Of a DNA stretch of 64,000 bases, positions 33,565 to 42,531 are shown one piece after another. The notes below the pieces were generated by a model. That model saw only the letters and a list, made by a program, of their open reading frames with translations. It was not told the DNA's origin and searched no databases. This DNA comes from Streptomyces bottropensis ATCC 25435 (GTDB lineage: Bacteria > Actinomycetota > Actinomycetes > Streptomycetales > Streptomycetaceae): positions 3,726,265 to 3,790,264 of the forward strand of contig NZ_KB911581.1 in NCBI RefSeq assembly GCF_000383595.1, written 5' to 3'. Both the position numbers and the translations under genes were made by a program. Position 1 is the first letter of the stretch. Each line of letters opens with the position of its first letter.

Positions 33565-35064
33565 ATGGCGCAGTGGACTTCGGCGGTGGGGGCGGCTCAG
33601 CTCGCGCGGCTGCTCACCTCGCAACAGGAGCGCCCCGCCGGGCCGGGCACCCGCCGCCCGCCCGCCTACCGTGCGCTGGCCGACGGCATCCGGCTGCTGG
33701 TCCTGGAGGGCCGGGTGCCCGTGGCCGCCCGGCTGCCCGCCGAACGGGAGCTGGCACTGGCCCTCTCCGTCAGCCGTACGACCGTCGCGGCGGCCTACGA
33801 GGCGCTGCGCGCCGAGGGGTTCCTGGAGTCCCGGCGGGGAGCGGGCAGCTGGACGGCCGTACCGGCCGGGAATCCGCTGCCCGCGCGCGGACTGGAACCG
33901 CTGCCGCCCGAGACGCTCGGTTCCATGATCGACCTGGGCTGCGCGGCCCTGCCCGCCCCCGAGCCCTGGCTCACGAGGGCCGTGCAGGGCGCGCTGGAGG
34001 AGCTGCCGCCCTACGCCCACACGCACGGCGACTACCCGGCCGGCCTGCCCGCGCTGCGCTCGATGCTCGCCGACCGCTACACCGCGCGCGGCATTCCGAC
34101 GATGCCCGAGCAGATCATGGTCACGACCGGGGCCATGGGCGCCATGGACGCGATCTGTCACCTCTTCGCGGGACGCGGGGAGCGGATCGCGGTGGAGTCG
34201 CCGTCGTACGCCAACATCCTGCAGCTGATGCGGGAGGCGGGGGCGCGGCTGGTGCCGGTCGCCATGGCCGACGGGCTCGCCGGGTGGGACATGGACCGGT
34301 GGCGGCAGGTCCTGCGGGACGCGGCGCCCCGGCTCGCCTATGTCGTCGCCGACTTCCACAACCCCACCGGGGCCCTCGCCGACGAGGACCGGCGCCGGGG
34401 GCTCGTCGACGCGGCCCGGGGCGCCGGGACGGTGCTCGTGGCCGACGAGACGATGAGCGAGTTGTGGCTCGACGACGATGTGGAGATGCCGCGCCCCGTG
34501 TGCGCGTTCGATCCGGCGGGATCCACCGTCATCACGGTGGGGTCGGCGAGCAAGGCGTTCTGGGCGGGCATGCGGATCGGGTGGGTGCGGGCGGCGCCGG
34601 ATGTGATCCGGAGCCTCGTCGCGGCACGGGCGTACGCCGATCTGGGGACACCCGTGCTGGAACAGCTGGCCGTGAACTGGCTGATGAGTACCGGGGGTTG
34701 GGCGCAGGCCGTGGGGATCCGGCGGGAGCAGGCCCGGGGCAACCGGGACGCGCTGGTGGCGGCGGTGCGCCGGGAGCTGCCGGACTGGGAGTTCGCGGAG
34801 CCGAGGGGTGGGCTGACCCTGTGGGTCCGTACCGGGGGCCTGTCGGGGTCGCGGCTCGCGGAGATGGGCGAGCGGGTCGGGGTGCGGGTGCCCTCCGGGC
34901 CCCGGTTCGGGGTCGACGGGGCCTTCGAGGGGTATGTGCGCCTGCCGTTCACCGTGGGGGGAGCGGTCGCCGAGGAGGCGGCCGCGCGGTTGGCCGCGGC
35001 GGCGCGGCTGGTGCGCGACGGCGCGCCGGGCGGGAGCGAGGGGCCGCGGACGTTCGTGGCCTGA
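33565..35064 (+). CDS. MocR-type GntR/aminotransferase regulator (YczR group)
   Basis: A 499-aa chimera: a GntR winged helix (about 28-100; LPAERELALALSVSRTTVAAA) and a fold-type I aminotransferase-like domain (about 125-485). The PLP lysine is K330 in GSASKAFWAGMRIG; D-x-x-N-P-T-G (ADFHNPTGAL) and the Tyr/Arg cofactor contacts are present. It is expected to sense PLP or an amino acid and to regulate the divergent yczE. ATG at 33565 gives a normal N-terminus; 22 upstream codons from 33499 overlap the operator and are unlikely to be translated. Confidence 0.9.
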   Translation: MAQWTSAVGAAQLARLLTSQQERPAGPGTRRPPAYRALADGIRLLVLEGRVPVAARLPAERELALALSVSRTTVAAAYEALRAEGFLESRRGAGSWTAVPAGNPLPARGLEPLPPETLGSMIDLGCAALPAPEPWLTRAVQGALEELPPYAHTHGDYPAGLPALRSMLADRYTARGIPTMPEQIMVTTGAMGAMDAICHLFAGRGERIAVESPSYANILQLMREAGARLVPVAMADGLAGWDMDRWRQVLRDAAPRLAYVVADFHNPTGALADEDRRRGLVDAARGAGTVLVADETMSELWLDDDVEMPRPVCAFDPAGSTVITVGSASKAFWAGMRIGWVRAAPDVIRSLVAARAYADLGTPVLEQLAVNWLMSTGGWAQAVGIRREQARGNRDALVAAVRRELPDWEFAEPRGGLTLWVRTGGLSGSRLAEMGERVGVRVPSGPRFGVDGAFEGYVRLPFTVGGAVAEEAAARLAAAARLVRDGAPGGSEGPRTFVA

Positions 35065-35071
35065 CGGGGCC

Positions 35072-36622
35072 TCAGGTCTCCACCGGCGCGGCCTTGGTGA
35101 GGGTGTCCGCCGGGGTCGTGTGCGGCGGGAGCAGGTCGAGGATCGCCTGACGGTGGGCCTCGGGGGTGTTCTCGTCGTGGGGGTCCGGGGTGGCGGGGAC
35201 CTGGAGGCGGAGGGTGGGGGCGGCGCCCAGGCGGGCGTAGCCGCGGCCCGGAGGGACGTCCGGGGCGGGGGTGGTGGGGGGTGCCGTGCCCAGGACCGTC
35301 GCCATCTGCTCGGGTGAGGCGGGACCCAGGACGACGCGCGCGCGGGTGTGCCCGCGTACCGCGTCCGTGAGGGTGTCCAGATGGTCGAACTGTTCGGTGA
35401 TCACGACGGTGACGTTGACCGCGCGGCCGTGGCGCAGGGGGACCTGGAGCAGGGACTGCGGGTCGCGGCGGCCGTCGGCTGCAGCGAGGTGGCTCAGCAC
35501 GCTCGGGCGGTCGAGGAGAAGCCAGAGAGGGCGGCGGACGTCGTCCGGCGGGGGATGCCCCGCCTGGCGGGCGCCGTTCATGGCGATCAGCCGGCGTTCG
35601 GTCTCCTGGGAGGCCCACTCCAGGCTCGCCAGGACTCCACCGAGCCCGCTCTCGACGGCGAGGACGCCGTCGCGCCCCGTGAGGCAGGCGTACTCGCCGC
35701 TGCCGCCGCCCTCGACGATGACGACGTCGCCGTGCTGCAGGGCCTGGAGGGCGATGCAGCGCAGGAGGGTCGTCGTGCCGCTGCCGGGTCCGCCCACGGC
35801 CAGCAGGTGCGGTTCGGTGGAGCGTGCGCCGGTGCGCCAGACGACCGGCGGCACGTCGCGCCGTTCCTCTGCGCAGGTGAGGGGGAGGGTGCGCTGGACG
35901 TGGACGGCGTCGGTGAAGCCGAGGACCGTCTCGCCCGGTGCCGTGACGAAGCGCTGGGCGGTGATGTCGGAGGCGAGCGGGGGGAGGACGGTGACGGTGA
36001 GTTCGTTGCCCTCCTCGTCCCAGGTGAAGCGGTACTCACGGCCGCGGCCCGCCTTGGCGTGCAGCAGCTGTTCGATCCGCGCGCGGGACTCCGCCTCGCC
36101 GTCGGTGAAGTAGGCGGGATAGCGGACCAGCAGCCGGTTGACGCGGCCGGTTCCGTCGAACGCGTAGGCGGGGAAGGCGTCCTCCCAGGGGCCCCCGTGC
36201 GCGTAGAGGGGCTCGGGGTCCTCGGGGGACGAGAAGTAGGGGACCAGGGCCTCGTAGAGGGACCGCAGGCGCTGGGTCTGCGACTCGTCGGGGCCCGTCG
36301 GCTCCGCAACGGCGCCGGCGCGGCCCGCCCAGGCTGCCGCCGCCATCAGGGCGATGACGGCGAGCAGCGGGCCGTACGGCACCAGGGTCACGACCAGGAC
36401 GACCGAGGCCGCCAGGAAGAGCAGTGACCCGCGGCGGTCCTTCGGGGTCTGTGCCCATCTGAGCCGCCCGGCGGCGACCAGCCGGCGCAGTCCACGCGTG
36501 ATCGTGATCAACGGGTGGAGGACGTCGGTGGCGCCGTCGGCGGCCGTCCGGGCCAGCTCCCGGCTTCTGGCGAGGTGCGCGCCGCCGCTGCTCAGAATGC
36601 GGGGGAGGGGGACCCGGGCCAC
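35072..36622 (-). CDS. sffA: SpoIIIE/FtsK-like sporulation protein SffA
   Basis: A 516-aa protein with two hydrophobic helices (about 65-105), then an FtsK/SpoIIIE-like ATPase domain. Together with the 64-aa SmeA gene upstream it matches the S. coelicolor smeA-sffA pair (SCO1416-SCO1415), in which SmeA brings SffA to sporulation septa and the pair affects DNA partitioning and spore maturation. The P-loop reads GGPGSGTTT, with T283 where the catalytic lysine should be, and the Walker B-like LWLLLDRP has Arg after Asp. It may therefore bind nucleotide weakly or not hydrolyse it. GTG at 36622 follows AGGAG by 6 nt. Confidence 0.85.
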   Translation of the reverse strand: MARVPLPRILSSGGAHLARSRELARTAADGATDVLHPLITITRGLRRLVAAGRLRWAQTPKDRRGSLLFLAASVVLVVTLVPYGPLLAVIALMAAAAWAGRAGAVAEPTGPDESQTQRLRSLYEALVPYFSSPEDPEPLYAHGGPWEDAFPAYAFDGTGRVNRLLVRYPAYFTDGEAESRARIEQLLHAKAGRGREYRFTWDEEGNELTVTVLPPLASDITAQRFVTAPGETVLGFTDAVHVQRTLPLTCAEERRDVPPVVWRTGARSTEPHLLAVGGPGSGTTTLLRCIALQALQHGDVVIVEGGGSGEYACLTGRDGVLAVESGLGGVLASLEWASQETERRLIAMNGARQAGHPPPDDVRRPLWLLLDRPSVLSHLAAADGRRDPQSLLQVPLRHGRAVNVTVVITEQFDHLDTLTDAVRGHTRARVVLGPASPEQMATVLGTAPPTTPAPDVPPGRGYARLGAAPTLRLQVPATPDPHDENTPEAHRQAILDLLPPHTTPADTLTKAAPVET

Positions 36623-36659
36623 GGCTGTCTCCTGGGGGTGCGTGCGGATGGGGACGGGG

Positions 36660-36854
36660 TCAGAACTTGATCCCGCCGAGGAGGCTCGCGAGGCTTTCGC
36701 CGCCCGCTGTGATGCTCGGGGCGATGCCCGTGCTGGCGAGGTAGAACCCGAAGAGGGTGACGACGATGCAGTGCGAGGCCTTCAGGCCGTCCTTGCGGAA
36801 GAACAGGAAGACGATGACGCCGAGCAGGACGACGCCTGAGATGTTCAGGATCAT
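36660..36854 (-). CDS. smeA: Small membrane protein SmeA (sporulation)
   Basis: A 64-aa protein with a first helix at about 2-20 (GVVLLGVIVFLFFRKDG) and a second at about 28-46. Size, two-helix topology and position 37 nt before the FtsK-like gene identify it as SmeA, which in S. coelicolor is expressed in sporulating aerial hyphae under whi control and localises SffA to septa. AGGAG lies 7 nt before the ATG. I could not identify a Whi-factor box in the 270-nt region upstream. Confidence 0.88.
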   Translation of the reverse strand: MILNISGVVLLGVIVFLFFRKDGLKASHCIVVTLFGFYLASTGIAPSITAGGESLASLLGGIKF

Positions 36855-37125
36855 GTGGGTTCTCCTGGTTGATGGGGACAGTCACCATGAGTTCTTCCAG
36901 AGTCACCGCATGTATCCATACGATAAAAGGTGCAAAAGAGTGAAATTCTGCTGATTTCGCCTGAGTGGCCGAATCCTGGCTGGGCCGTCCGGGCTGGGCT
37001 GTTGCGCGGGACGGGACTCGGTGTGATCTTTGCCTCGGCTGCGTCCGCTGCCGCGTGCGGGAAGCCAGTACTCTGGCGATTCACCCGTTCGGCTCGAAGT
37101 GCGTTTGTGAGAGGTGGTCCCGGCG

Positions 37126-37518
37126 ATGAGCGAAGCCCCCGACCCGGAGGTCGTGGAGCTGGCGACGAGGATCTTCGATCTGGCCCGACGGGGCGAGACC
37201 GAGGCGCTCGTGGCGTACGTCGACGCGGGGATTCCGGCCGACCTCACCAACGACCGCGGCGACTCGCTCGTGATGCTCGCCGCGTACCACGGTCACGCCG
37301 ACGCGGTGCGGGCCCTCCTCGCCCGTGGCGGGGAGGCCGACCGCGTCAACGACCGGGGGCAGACCCCCCTCGCCGGGGCGGTTTTCAAGGGTGAGGAGAG
37401 CGTCGTCCGGGTCCTTCTGGACAGCGGGGCCGACCCGGCCGCGGGCACTCCGAACGCGATCGATACCGCACGGATGTTCGGTAAGACAGAACTGCTCGAA
37501 CTGTTCGCAGCACACTGA
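37126..37518 (+). CDS. Ankyrin-repeat protein
   Basis: A 130-aa protein made of about three ankyrin repeats: NDRGDSLVMLAAYHGHADAV, NDRGQTPLAGAVFKGEESVV and a truncated third, capped by an N-terminal helix. It is soluble and lacks an effector domain, so it probably mediates a protein interaction. ATG at 37126 is preferred; GAGAGG (37109-37114) is somewhat distant, and GTG at 37114 is the alternative start. Divergent from smeA, with 270 bases between them. Confidence 0.85.
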   Translation: MSEAPDPEVVELATRIFDLARRGETEALVAYVDAGIPADLTNDRGDSLVMLAAYHGHADAVRALLARGGEADRVNDRGQTPLAGAVFKGEESVVRVLLDSGADPAAGTPNAIDTARMFGKTELLELFAAH

Positions 37519-37715
37519 TCCACATGTTCTGACCAGCAAAGAACACGAAAGACGGGGGAGGCGGAACGGGGCCGCCGGATATTTCGGTCGCGGTAGGAAG
37601 AACCGCCGGGTCATCATGACGTCGTGATTCACGGACATGATGGCTGGGCAGGTGTTGCCGCACCGCGTGGGCCGTGACGCGGTCCGCATGGGCCACCGAC
37701 GAGAGGCAGAGGAAG

Positions 37716-37775
37716 ATGGTCTACAGCAAGCAAGAGACGGCGGGCGCTCCGACGTGTTGTCACGCGGCCAGGTAA
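37716..37775 (+). CDS. Micro-ORF with Cys-Cys motif upstream of the HEAT-repeat gene
   Basis: A 19-codon frame, MVYSKQETAGAPTCCHAAR, starting at ATG 37716 behind AGAGG (37707-37711) and ending TAA at 37775, 46 nt before the HEAT-repeat gene. The TGT-TGT pair near its end is notable because adjacent cysteine codons in upstream micro-ORFs control cysteine-responsive genes in mycobacteria. It is too short to prove as coding. The remaining bases of 37519-37821 show only a TCATGACGTCGTGA near-palindrome around 37614-37627. Confidence 0.45.
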   Translation: MVYSKQETAGAPTCCHAAR

Positions 37776-37821
37776 AGCAAGATCCCCGGTTGCGTCGACG
37801 CTTGATGTGAGGCTGTTTCCC

Positions 37822-39240
37822 ATGTTCGAACCGGTCATAGCGCCCAGCGGTACGCTGCTCGGCCTGCTGCAGCGGGGCCGCGGCGACGGCACCCTGCACG
37901 CGCTCACCGCCCCGCGGGCCGAGGCGCTCGCGGCACTGAACCACTGTGTGCTGCGCGACCCCCGCCACGACTGGCAGGTGGAGAACCGCTCCCTGTACTA
38001 CGCCCGTCTCTACCTCGACCTCAGCGGCGAGCTGGACGAGATCGAGCGGCACCTCTTCGACGCCGAGGACGTGCTGGACACCGACGAGTCACGCACCGGG
38101 CTGGCCCTCGCGGTCCTCGGGCACCTCGCCTCGTACGGCAGGCGGGACGCGCTCGAACTGCTGCGCAGGTACGCCGCCGTCGGCACCAGCTGGGCCTGGG
38201 CCCTCGACGAGCTGGCCCTCAGGGACGACGACGAAGGGCTGCGCGCCCTCGCCGAACCCGTGCTGGCCCGCTTCACCACCGACCCGGAGGGCGAGGCCGA
38301 GCTGGCCGCCGCCGTCCGCGACGCCTTCGAACCGCGGCCCTGGCGGCTGTGGGCCGACGATCCCCGGGAGGCGGTCGCCACCCGCGTGCGAGCCGCACAG
38401 GAGACCGGCTGCTTCGACCGCTGGCAGCGGCAGATGCGGCCGAGCGGGCCCCGGCCTGGGTGGAGCGTCAGGGCCGTGTTCGAGTGGGCCCAGCAGGGCA
38501 TCGAACGCGGAGCCGTCCTCCATGTGCCGGCCGCCCGGTGTCTGACGGCCGTCGCCGGCCCCGAGGACCGGCCCGAGATCCTCCTCGCGGCCCGGACCGG
38601 GGACGACGGCGCCCGCTGCACAGCCTTGCGCTACCTCGCCGACGGCAACGATCCGGACGCCCTCGACCTGATCGAGGGCGCCGTGACCGACGGGACGACG
38701 ACGGTCGTGGAGGCCGCCGTCGCTGCCTTCGAACGGATGCGCAGCCTGGCCGCCGTCGACCGGGCGCGTGGCTGGGTGCACCGGCCCGACCCGCTGGGCG
38801 CCGCCGCCGGACGACTGCTCGCCTGTCTCGGCGGAGCCAAGGACAGCGATCTGGTGCTGAGCGCGCTGCGGGAGGCCGTACGGGGCGAAGGGCCCGACGC
38901 GCCGACCCTGTGGACGCTCGTCGACGGCACCGGCCGCCTCGGCATCGCCTGCGCCGCGCCCGTCCTGCGCCATATCTACCGCGAGACCGCCTCCTCCCAT
39001 CTCCGCGGCCGCGCCGCCCGCGCGCTCGCCGCCACCGATCCCTCCTTCCCGGCCGGCTTCGCCGTCGAGTGCCTCTGGGACTGCGAGGAGACCACCCGCG
39101 AGATCGCCGCCCGGCACGCCGAGACCGGTGACACGCGCGTCGTCGACCAGCTCCGCCGGCTCGCCGCCGACCCGGCCGAGGAGGACGACGTCCAGAGCGC
39201 CGTACGCAGTCGGATCGGCCCCGACATGCCCGCGATGTGA
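37822..39240 (+). CDS. HEAT-repeat protein of unknown function
   Basis: A 472-aa soluble protein built of alpha-helical HEAT-like repeats along its length (for example GLALAVLGHLASYGRRDALE at about 98-117 and LRGRAARALAATDPSFPAGF at about 394-413). No catalytic residues are recognised. Such proteins act as scaffolds. GTGAGG (37807-37812) lies 9 nt before the ATG at 37822 and decides this start over the GTG at 37807. The Cys-Cys micro-ORF upstream may control it. Confidence 0.8.
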   Translation: MFEPVIAPSGTLLGLLQRGRGDGTLHALTAPRAEALAALNHCVLRDPRHDWQVENRSLYYARLYLDLSGELDEIERHLFDAEDVLDTDESRTGLALAVLGHLASYGRRDALELLRRYAAVGTSWAWALDELALRDDDEGLRALAEPVLARFTTDPEGEAELAAAVRDAFEPRPWRLWADDPREAVATRVRAAQETGCFDRWQRQMRPSGPRPGWSVRAVFEWAQQGIERGAVLHVPAARCLTAVAGPEDRPEILLAARTGDDGARCTALRYLADGNDPDALDLIEGAVTDGTTTVVEAAVAAFERMRSLAAVDRARGWVHRPDPLGAAAGRLLACLGGAKDSDLVLSALREAVRGEGPDAPTLWTLVDGTGRLGIACAAPVLRHIYRETASSHLRGRAARALAATDPSFPAGFAVECLWDCEETTREIAARHAETGDTRVVDQLRRLAADPAEEDDVQSAVRSRIGPDMPAM

Positions 39241-39379
39241 ACGCTCGGCGACCCGGAGGTCAGGAGGGCATGGACACGGTCTGACCTGGACAGGTGTGCA
39301 GCGCAACGCTCATGGGACGTTCCCCGCCAGGAAAGATCCACGTTGACGCGGCCACGTCCGGTGCGACGACAACACGGGT

Positions 39380-40510
39380 ATGCGTGTCGTCATAGTGACC
39401 GAGTCCTTTCCCCCCGATGTGAACGGCGTGGCCCACTGCGCCCTGCAGACCGCCCGGCACCTCGTCGCGCGGGGGCACGCCCCGCTCGTCGTGGCCCCGG
39501 CCACCGCCCAGGGAACCGGGGCCGGAGCCGACCTCCAGGCACCGTGCCCCGTCGTCCGTGTCCCCTCCCTCCCGCTGCCGGGCTATCCCCAGGTCCGCGT
39601 CGCCCTGCCCAGCCGCCGGGTCGCCGCGGCGATCGTCGAACACCGGGCCGACATCGTCCACCTGGCCAGCCCTTTCGTCCTCGGTGTCCGGGGCATGGCG
39701 GCCGCCGCCCGCCTCGGTGTCCCCGCCGTCGCGATCTACCAGACCGATCTCGCCGGATACGCCCGCACCTACGTCCACGCCGGTGAGGCGGCGGCCTGGC
39801 GGCGCATCCGCTCCGTGCACGCCGCCGCCGACCGCACCCTCGCCCCGTCCAGCGCGGCCCTGCGCGACCTGGAGACACACGGTGTGCCCCGGGTCAGCCT
39901 GTGGCCGCGCGGGGTGGACACCGTCCGGTTCCGCCTCCAGCTGCGCGACGAGGCGCTGCGCCGCCGACTGGCACCGGGCGGCGAGACGATCGTCGGCTAC
40001 GTCGGCCGCCTCGCCCCCGAGAAGCAGATCGAACTGCTCGCCGGGGTGTGCGCTCTGGACGGTGTGAAGGTCGTGATCGTGGGCGACGGGCCCAGCGAGC
40101 CGGGTCTGCGCGAGGCCCTGCCCGGGGCCGTGTTCCTCGGCCGCCGCACCGGCGACGAACTCGCCCGGATCTTCGCCTCCTTCGACGTCTTCGCCCACAC
40201 CGGCCCCTTCGAGACCTTCTGTCAGACCGTGCAGGAGGCCATGGCCAGCGGAGTCCCCGTGGTGGCGCCGGCCGCCGGAGGGCCGCTGGACCTCGTCGCC
40301 CACGGGCGCACGGGGCTCCTGGTCCCGCCCCGCGACGCGGCCGCCGTACGCGACGCCGTGCGGTCCCTGGCCGACGACGCGGAGCTGCGGGCCGTGTACG
40401 GGGCCGCGGGGCGGGCCATGGTCGAGGGGCGCACCTGGGCGGCCGTCGGTGACCAGCTCCTCGGGCACTACGCCGACGTGCTGTCGACGCGGACGGCGGT
40501 GGCCGCGTGA
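39380..40510 (+). CDS. GT4 glycosyltransferase, first of a coupled pair
   Basis: A 376-aa GT-B enzyme of family GT4. N-terminal acceptor domain begins VVIVTESFPPDVNGVAHCA; C-terminal donor domain has GYVGRLAPEKQIELL and the E-x7-E motif ETFCQTVQE followed by ASGVPVVAPAAGGP. It resembles the GDP-mannose-dependent mannosyltransferases (MgtA/PimB type) that act on the cytoplasmic face of the membrane; donor and acceptor are not proven. No ribosome site is obvious at the ATG, so it could be leaderless. It overlaps the next glycosyltransferase in GTGA. Confidence 0.88.
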   Translation: MRVVIVTESFPPDVNGVAHCALQTARHLVARGHAPLVVAPATAQGTGAGADLQAPCPVVRVPSLPLPGYPQVRVALPSRRVAAAIVEHRADIVHLASPFVLGVRGMAAAARLGVPAVAIYQTDLAGYARTYVHAGEAAAWRRIRSVHAAADRTLAPSSAALRDLETHGVPRVSLWPRGVDTVRFRLQLRDEALRRRLAPGGETIVGYVGRLAPEKQIELLAGVCALDGVKVVIVGDGPSEPGLREALPGAVFLGRRTGDELARIFASFDVFAHTGPFETFCQTVQEAMASGVPVVAPAAGGPLDLVAHGRTGLLVPPRDAAAVRDAVRSLADDAELRAVYGAAGRAMVEGRTWAAVGDQLLGHYADVLSTRTAVAA

Positions 40511-41667
40511 GCGGGGACGCCGGACGGAAGCTGCGGATCGTACGGCTCGCCAACTTCGTCGCGCCCTCCTCGGGCGGTCTGCGCACCGCGCTGCGGGAAC
40601 TCGGCACGGGATACGAGGCCGCCGGGCACGAGGCCGTGCTCGTCGTGCCCGGCGAGCGGTACACCGACAGCGCGACCGAGCAGGGCCGGGTGATCACCCT
40701 GCCCGGACCGCTGCTGCCGGGGACCGGTGGCTACCGCGTCCTCATGGACAGGCGGCGGGTGGCCGGCCTGCTGGAGTCGCTGGGGCCCGACCGGCTGGAG
40801 GTCTCCGACCGGACCACGCTGCGCTGGACCGGGGCGTGGGCCCGGCGGGCCAGGGTGCGCGCCGTGATGGTCTCGCACGAGACCGCCGACGGCGTGCTGC
40901 GCACCTGGGGCCTCTCCGAGGGGATGGCCCGGCGGGCCTGCGACGCCCTCAACGTCCGCACGGCCCACACCTACACGCGGGTGGTGTGCACCACCGAGTT
41001 CGCCGAACGGGAGTTCGTGCGGATCGGTGCCCGGAACGTCGTCCGGGCACCGCTGGGCGTCGATCTCGTGGGACGGCACCCGGCCCTCCGGGACGCGGCG
41101 CTGCGTGGGCGGTACGCGCGCGAGGGCGAGATCCTGCTCGTGATGTGCTCCCGGCTGTCCGTCGAGAAGCGGCCCGGTACGGCCCTCGCGGCCCTGGAGG
41201 TGCTGATCCGGCGCGGACGGCGGGCCGTGCTGGTCGTCGCCGGTGACGGGCCGCTGCGCGGCAGGCTCGAACAGCGGGCGAAGGGGCTCCCGGTGACCTT
41301 CCTCGGGCACGTCGGTGACCGCGACGTGCTGGGCGCCCTGCAGGCCTCCGCCGATGTGGCCCTGGCTCCCGGCCCCGCCGAGACGTTCGGGCTGGCCGCA
41401 CTGGAGGCCATGGCCTGCGGCACGCCCGTGGTGGCCAGCTCGTCGTCCGCGCTGCCCGAGGTGATCGGCTCGGCCGGGGCGACGGCGGCGGACGACGGGG
41501 AGTCCTTCGCGGACGCCGTCGAGCTGCTGCTCGACCGGTCCGAGACCGACCGCAGGGACGCGGCACGCGCGCGTGCGGCGTGCTTCGGCTGGCAGACCGC
41601 GGTGGACGCGTTCCTCGCCGCGCACGAGGCCACCGTCGGGCGCCCGGTACGGGAGGGCGTCGGATGA
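40507..41667 (+). CDS. GT4 glycosyltransferase, second of a coupled pair
   Basis: A 386-aa GT-B enzyme of family GT4, distinct from the first copy. The N-domain reads RLANFVAPSSGGLRTALREL; the donor domain has CSRLSVEKRPGTALAAL, VVAGDGPLRGRL and the E-x7-E motif ETFGLAALE with CGTPVVASSSSALPE. It probably adds a second sugar to the product of the first. Overlap with both neighbours (GTGA and ATGA) shows that the three proteins are made together. Confidence 0.88.
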   Translation: MSGDAGRKLRIVRLANFVAPSSGGLRTALRELGTGYEAAGHEAVLVVPGERYTDSATEQGRVITLPGPLLPGTGGYRVLMDRRRVAGLLESLGPDRLEVSDRTTLRWTGAWARRARVRAVMVSHETADGVLRTWGLSEGMARRACDALNVRTAHTYTRVVCTTEFAEREFVRIGARNVVRAPLGVDLVGRHPALRDAALRGRYAREGEILLVMCSRLSVEKRPGTALAALEVLIRRGRRAVLVVAGDGPLRGRLEQRAKGLPVTFLGHVGDRDVLGALQASADVALAPGPAETFGLAALEAMACGTPVVASSSSALPEVIGSAGATAADDGESFADAVELLLDRSETDRRDAARARAACFGWQTAVDAFLAAHEATVGRPVREGVG

Positions 41668-42512
41668 GAGCCGCACGGTTCGTGGCCCTCGGCGACTCCC
41701 TCACCGAGGGCGTGGGCGATCCGGTCGGGGGGCGTCGGCGGGGCTGGGCCGCGCTGCTCGCCGACGGGCTCGGCCCCGGCACACGGTTCGTCAACCTGGC
41801 CGTCAGCGGCGCCCGGACCCGCGACGTGCTCGACGGGCAACTGGCCGCCGCGCTCGCCCTCCGCCCGGACATCGCCTCCGTCGTCGTCGGCGTCAACGAC
41901 ACCCTGCGCCGCACCTTCGACATCCACGCCGTCGCCGCCCGCCTCGACGAGATCTACGGGGCCTTCCGGGAGCGGGACGTGGTGCTGCTCACCGCGTGCC
42001 TGCCCGACCCCGGGACGATGCTCGGCCTGCCCGGGGCGCTCGCCCGGCCCCTCGCCCGACGGCAGCGGGCCGTCAACACCGTCGTCCACGCCCTGTCCGA
42101 GCGGCACGGGGCGGTGCATCTGCACGCCTCGGAGGGTGCCTGGCTGACGGACCGTGCGCTGTGGAGCGTGGACCGGCTGCACCCCGGTGAGCGGGGGCAC
42201 CGGCAGTTCGCCCTCCGCTTCCACGCGCTGCTCACGGGGGCGGGGATCGCCACAGGGCCGGCTCCCGCCGCCGAGCCCGGGTCCCCGGCGCCCACGCGCG
42301 GCGCCGGCCTGTGGTGGTTGGCCACCGCGGGCACGGCCTGGGTGGCCCGGCGCTGCACCGACCTCCTGCCGCAGCTCCTCACCCTCGCCGCGGCCGAGGT
42401 ACGCCACACGGCCCGCGGCACCAGCGCCCGGCTGGACCTGTCCGCCTCCCACGCGGTGGCGGCGGCCCTCGCCGCGCTGACCGTGGCCGACCAGAGCCCG
42501 GAGGTGGCGTGA
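41664..42512 (+). CDS. SGNH/GDSL hydrolase
   Basis: A 282-aa serine hydrolase: block I FVALGDSLTEG (nucleophile S12), block III GVNDTLRRTF, and the C-terminal DRLHPGERGH catalytic Asp-His pair. No signal peptide, so it is cytoplasmic. The family removes acyl or acetyl groups from sugars and lipids; in this operon it could trim an acyl group from the lipid or glycan made by the two glycosyltransferases. Its C-terminus (after about 205) is an extra Ala-rich helical tail containing a WWLATAGTAWVARR amphipathic segment. Confidence 0.88.
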   Translation: MRAARFVALGDSLTEGVGDPVGGRRRGWAALLADGLGPGTRFVNLAVSGARTRDVLDGQLAAALALRPDIASVVVGVNDTLRRTFDIHAVAARLDEIYGAFRERDVVLLTACLPDPGTMLGLPGALARPLARRQRAVNTVVHALSERHGAVHLHASEGAWLTDRALWSVDRLHPGERGHRQFALRFHALLTGAGIATGPAPAAEPGSPAPTRGAGLWWLATAGTAWVARRCTDLLPQLLTLAAAEVRHTARGTSARLDLSASHAVAAALAALTVADQSPEVA

Positions 42513-42531
42513 GCCGGCGCCGGAGGACCGG

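Noticed and set aside
37600..37640. TCATGACGTCGTGA near-palindrome as a specific operator
   Set aside because: The symmetry is imperfect and no partner regulator is evident, so it is only mentioned in the micro-ORF entry.
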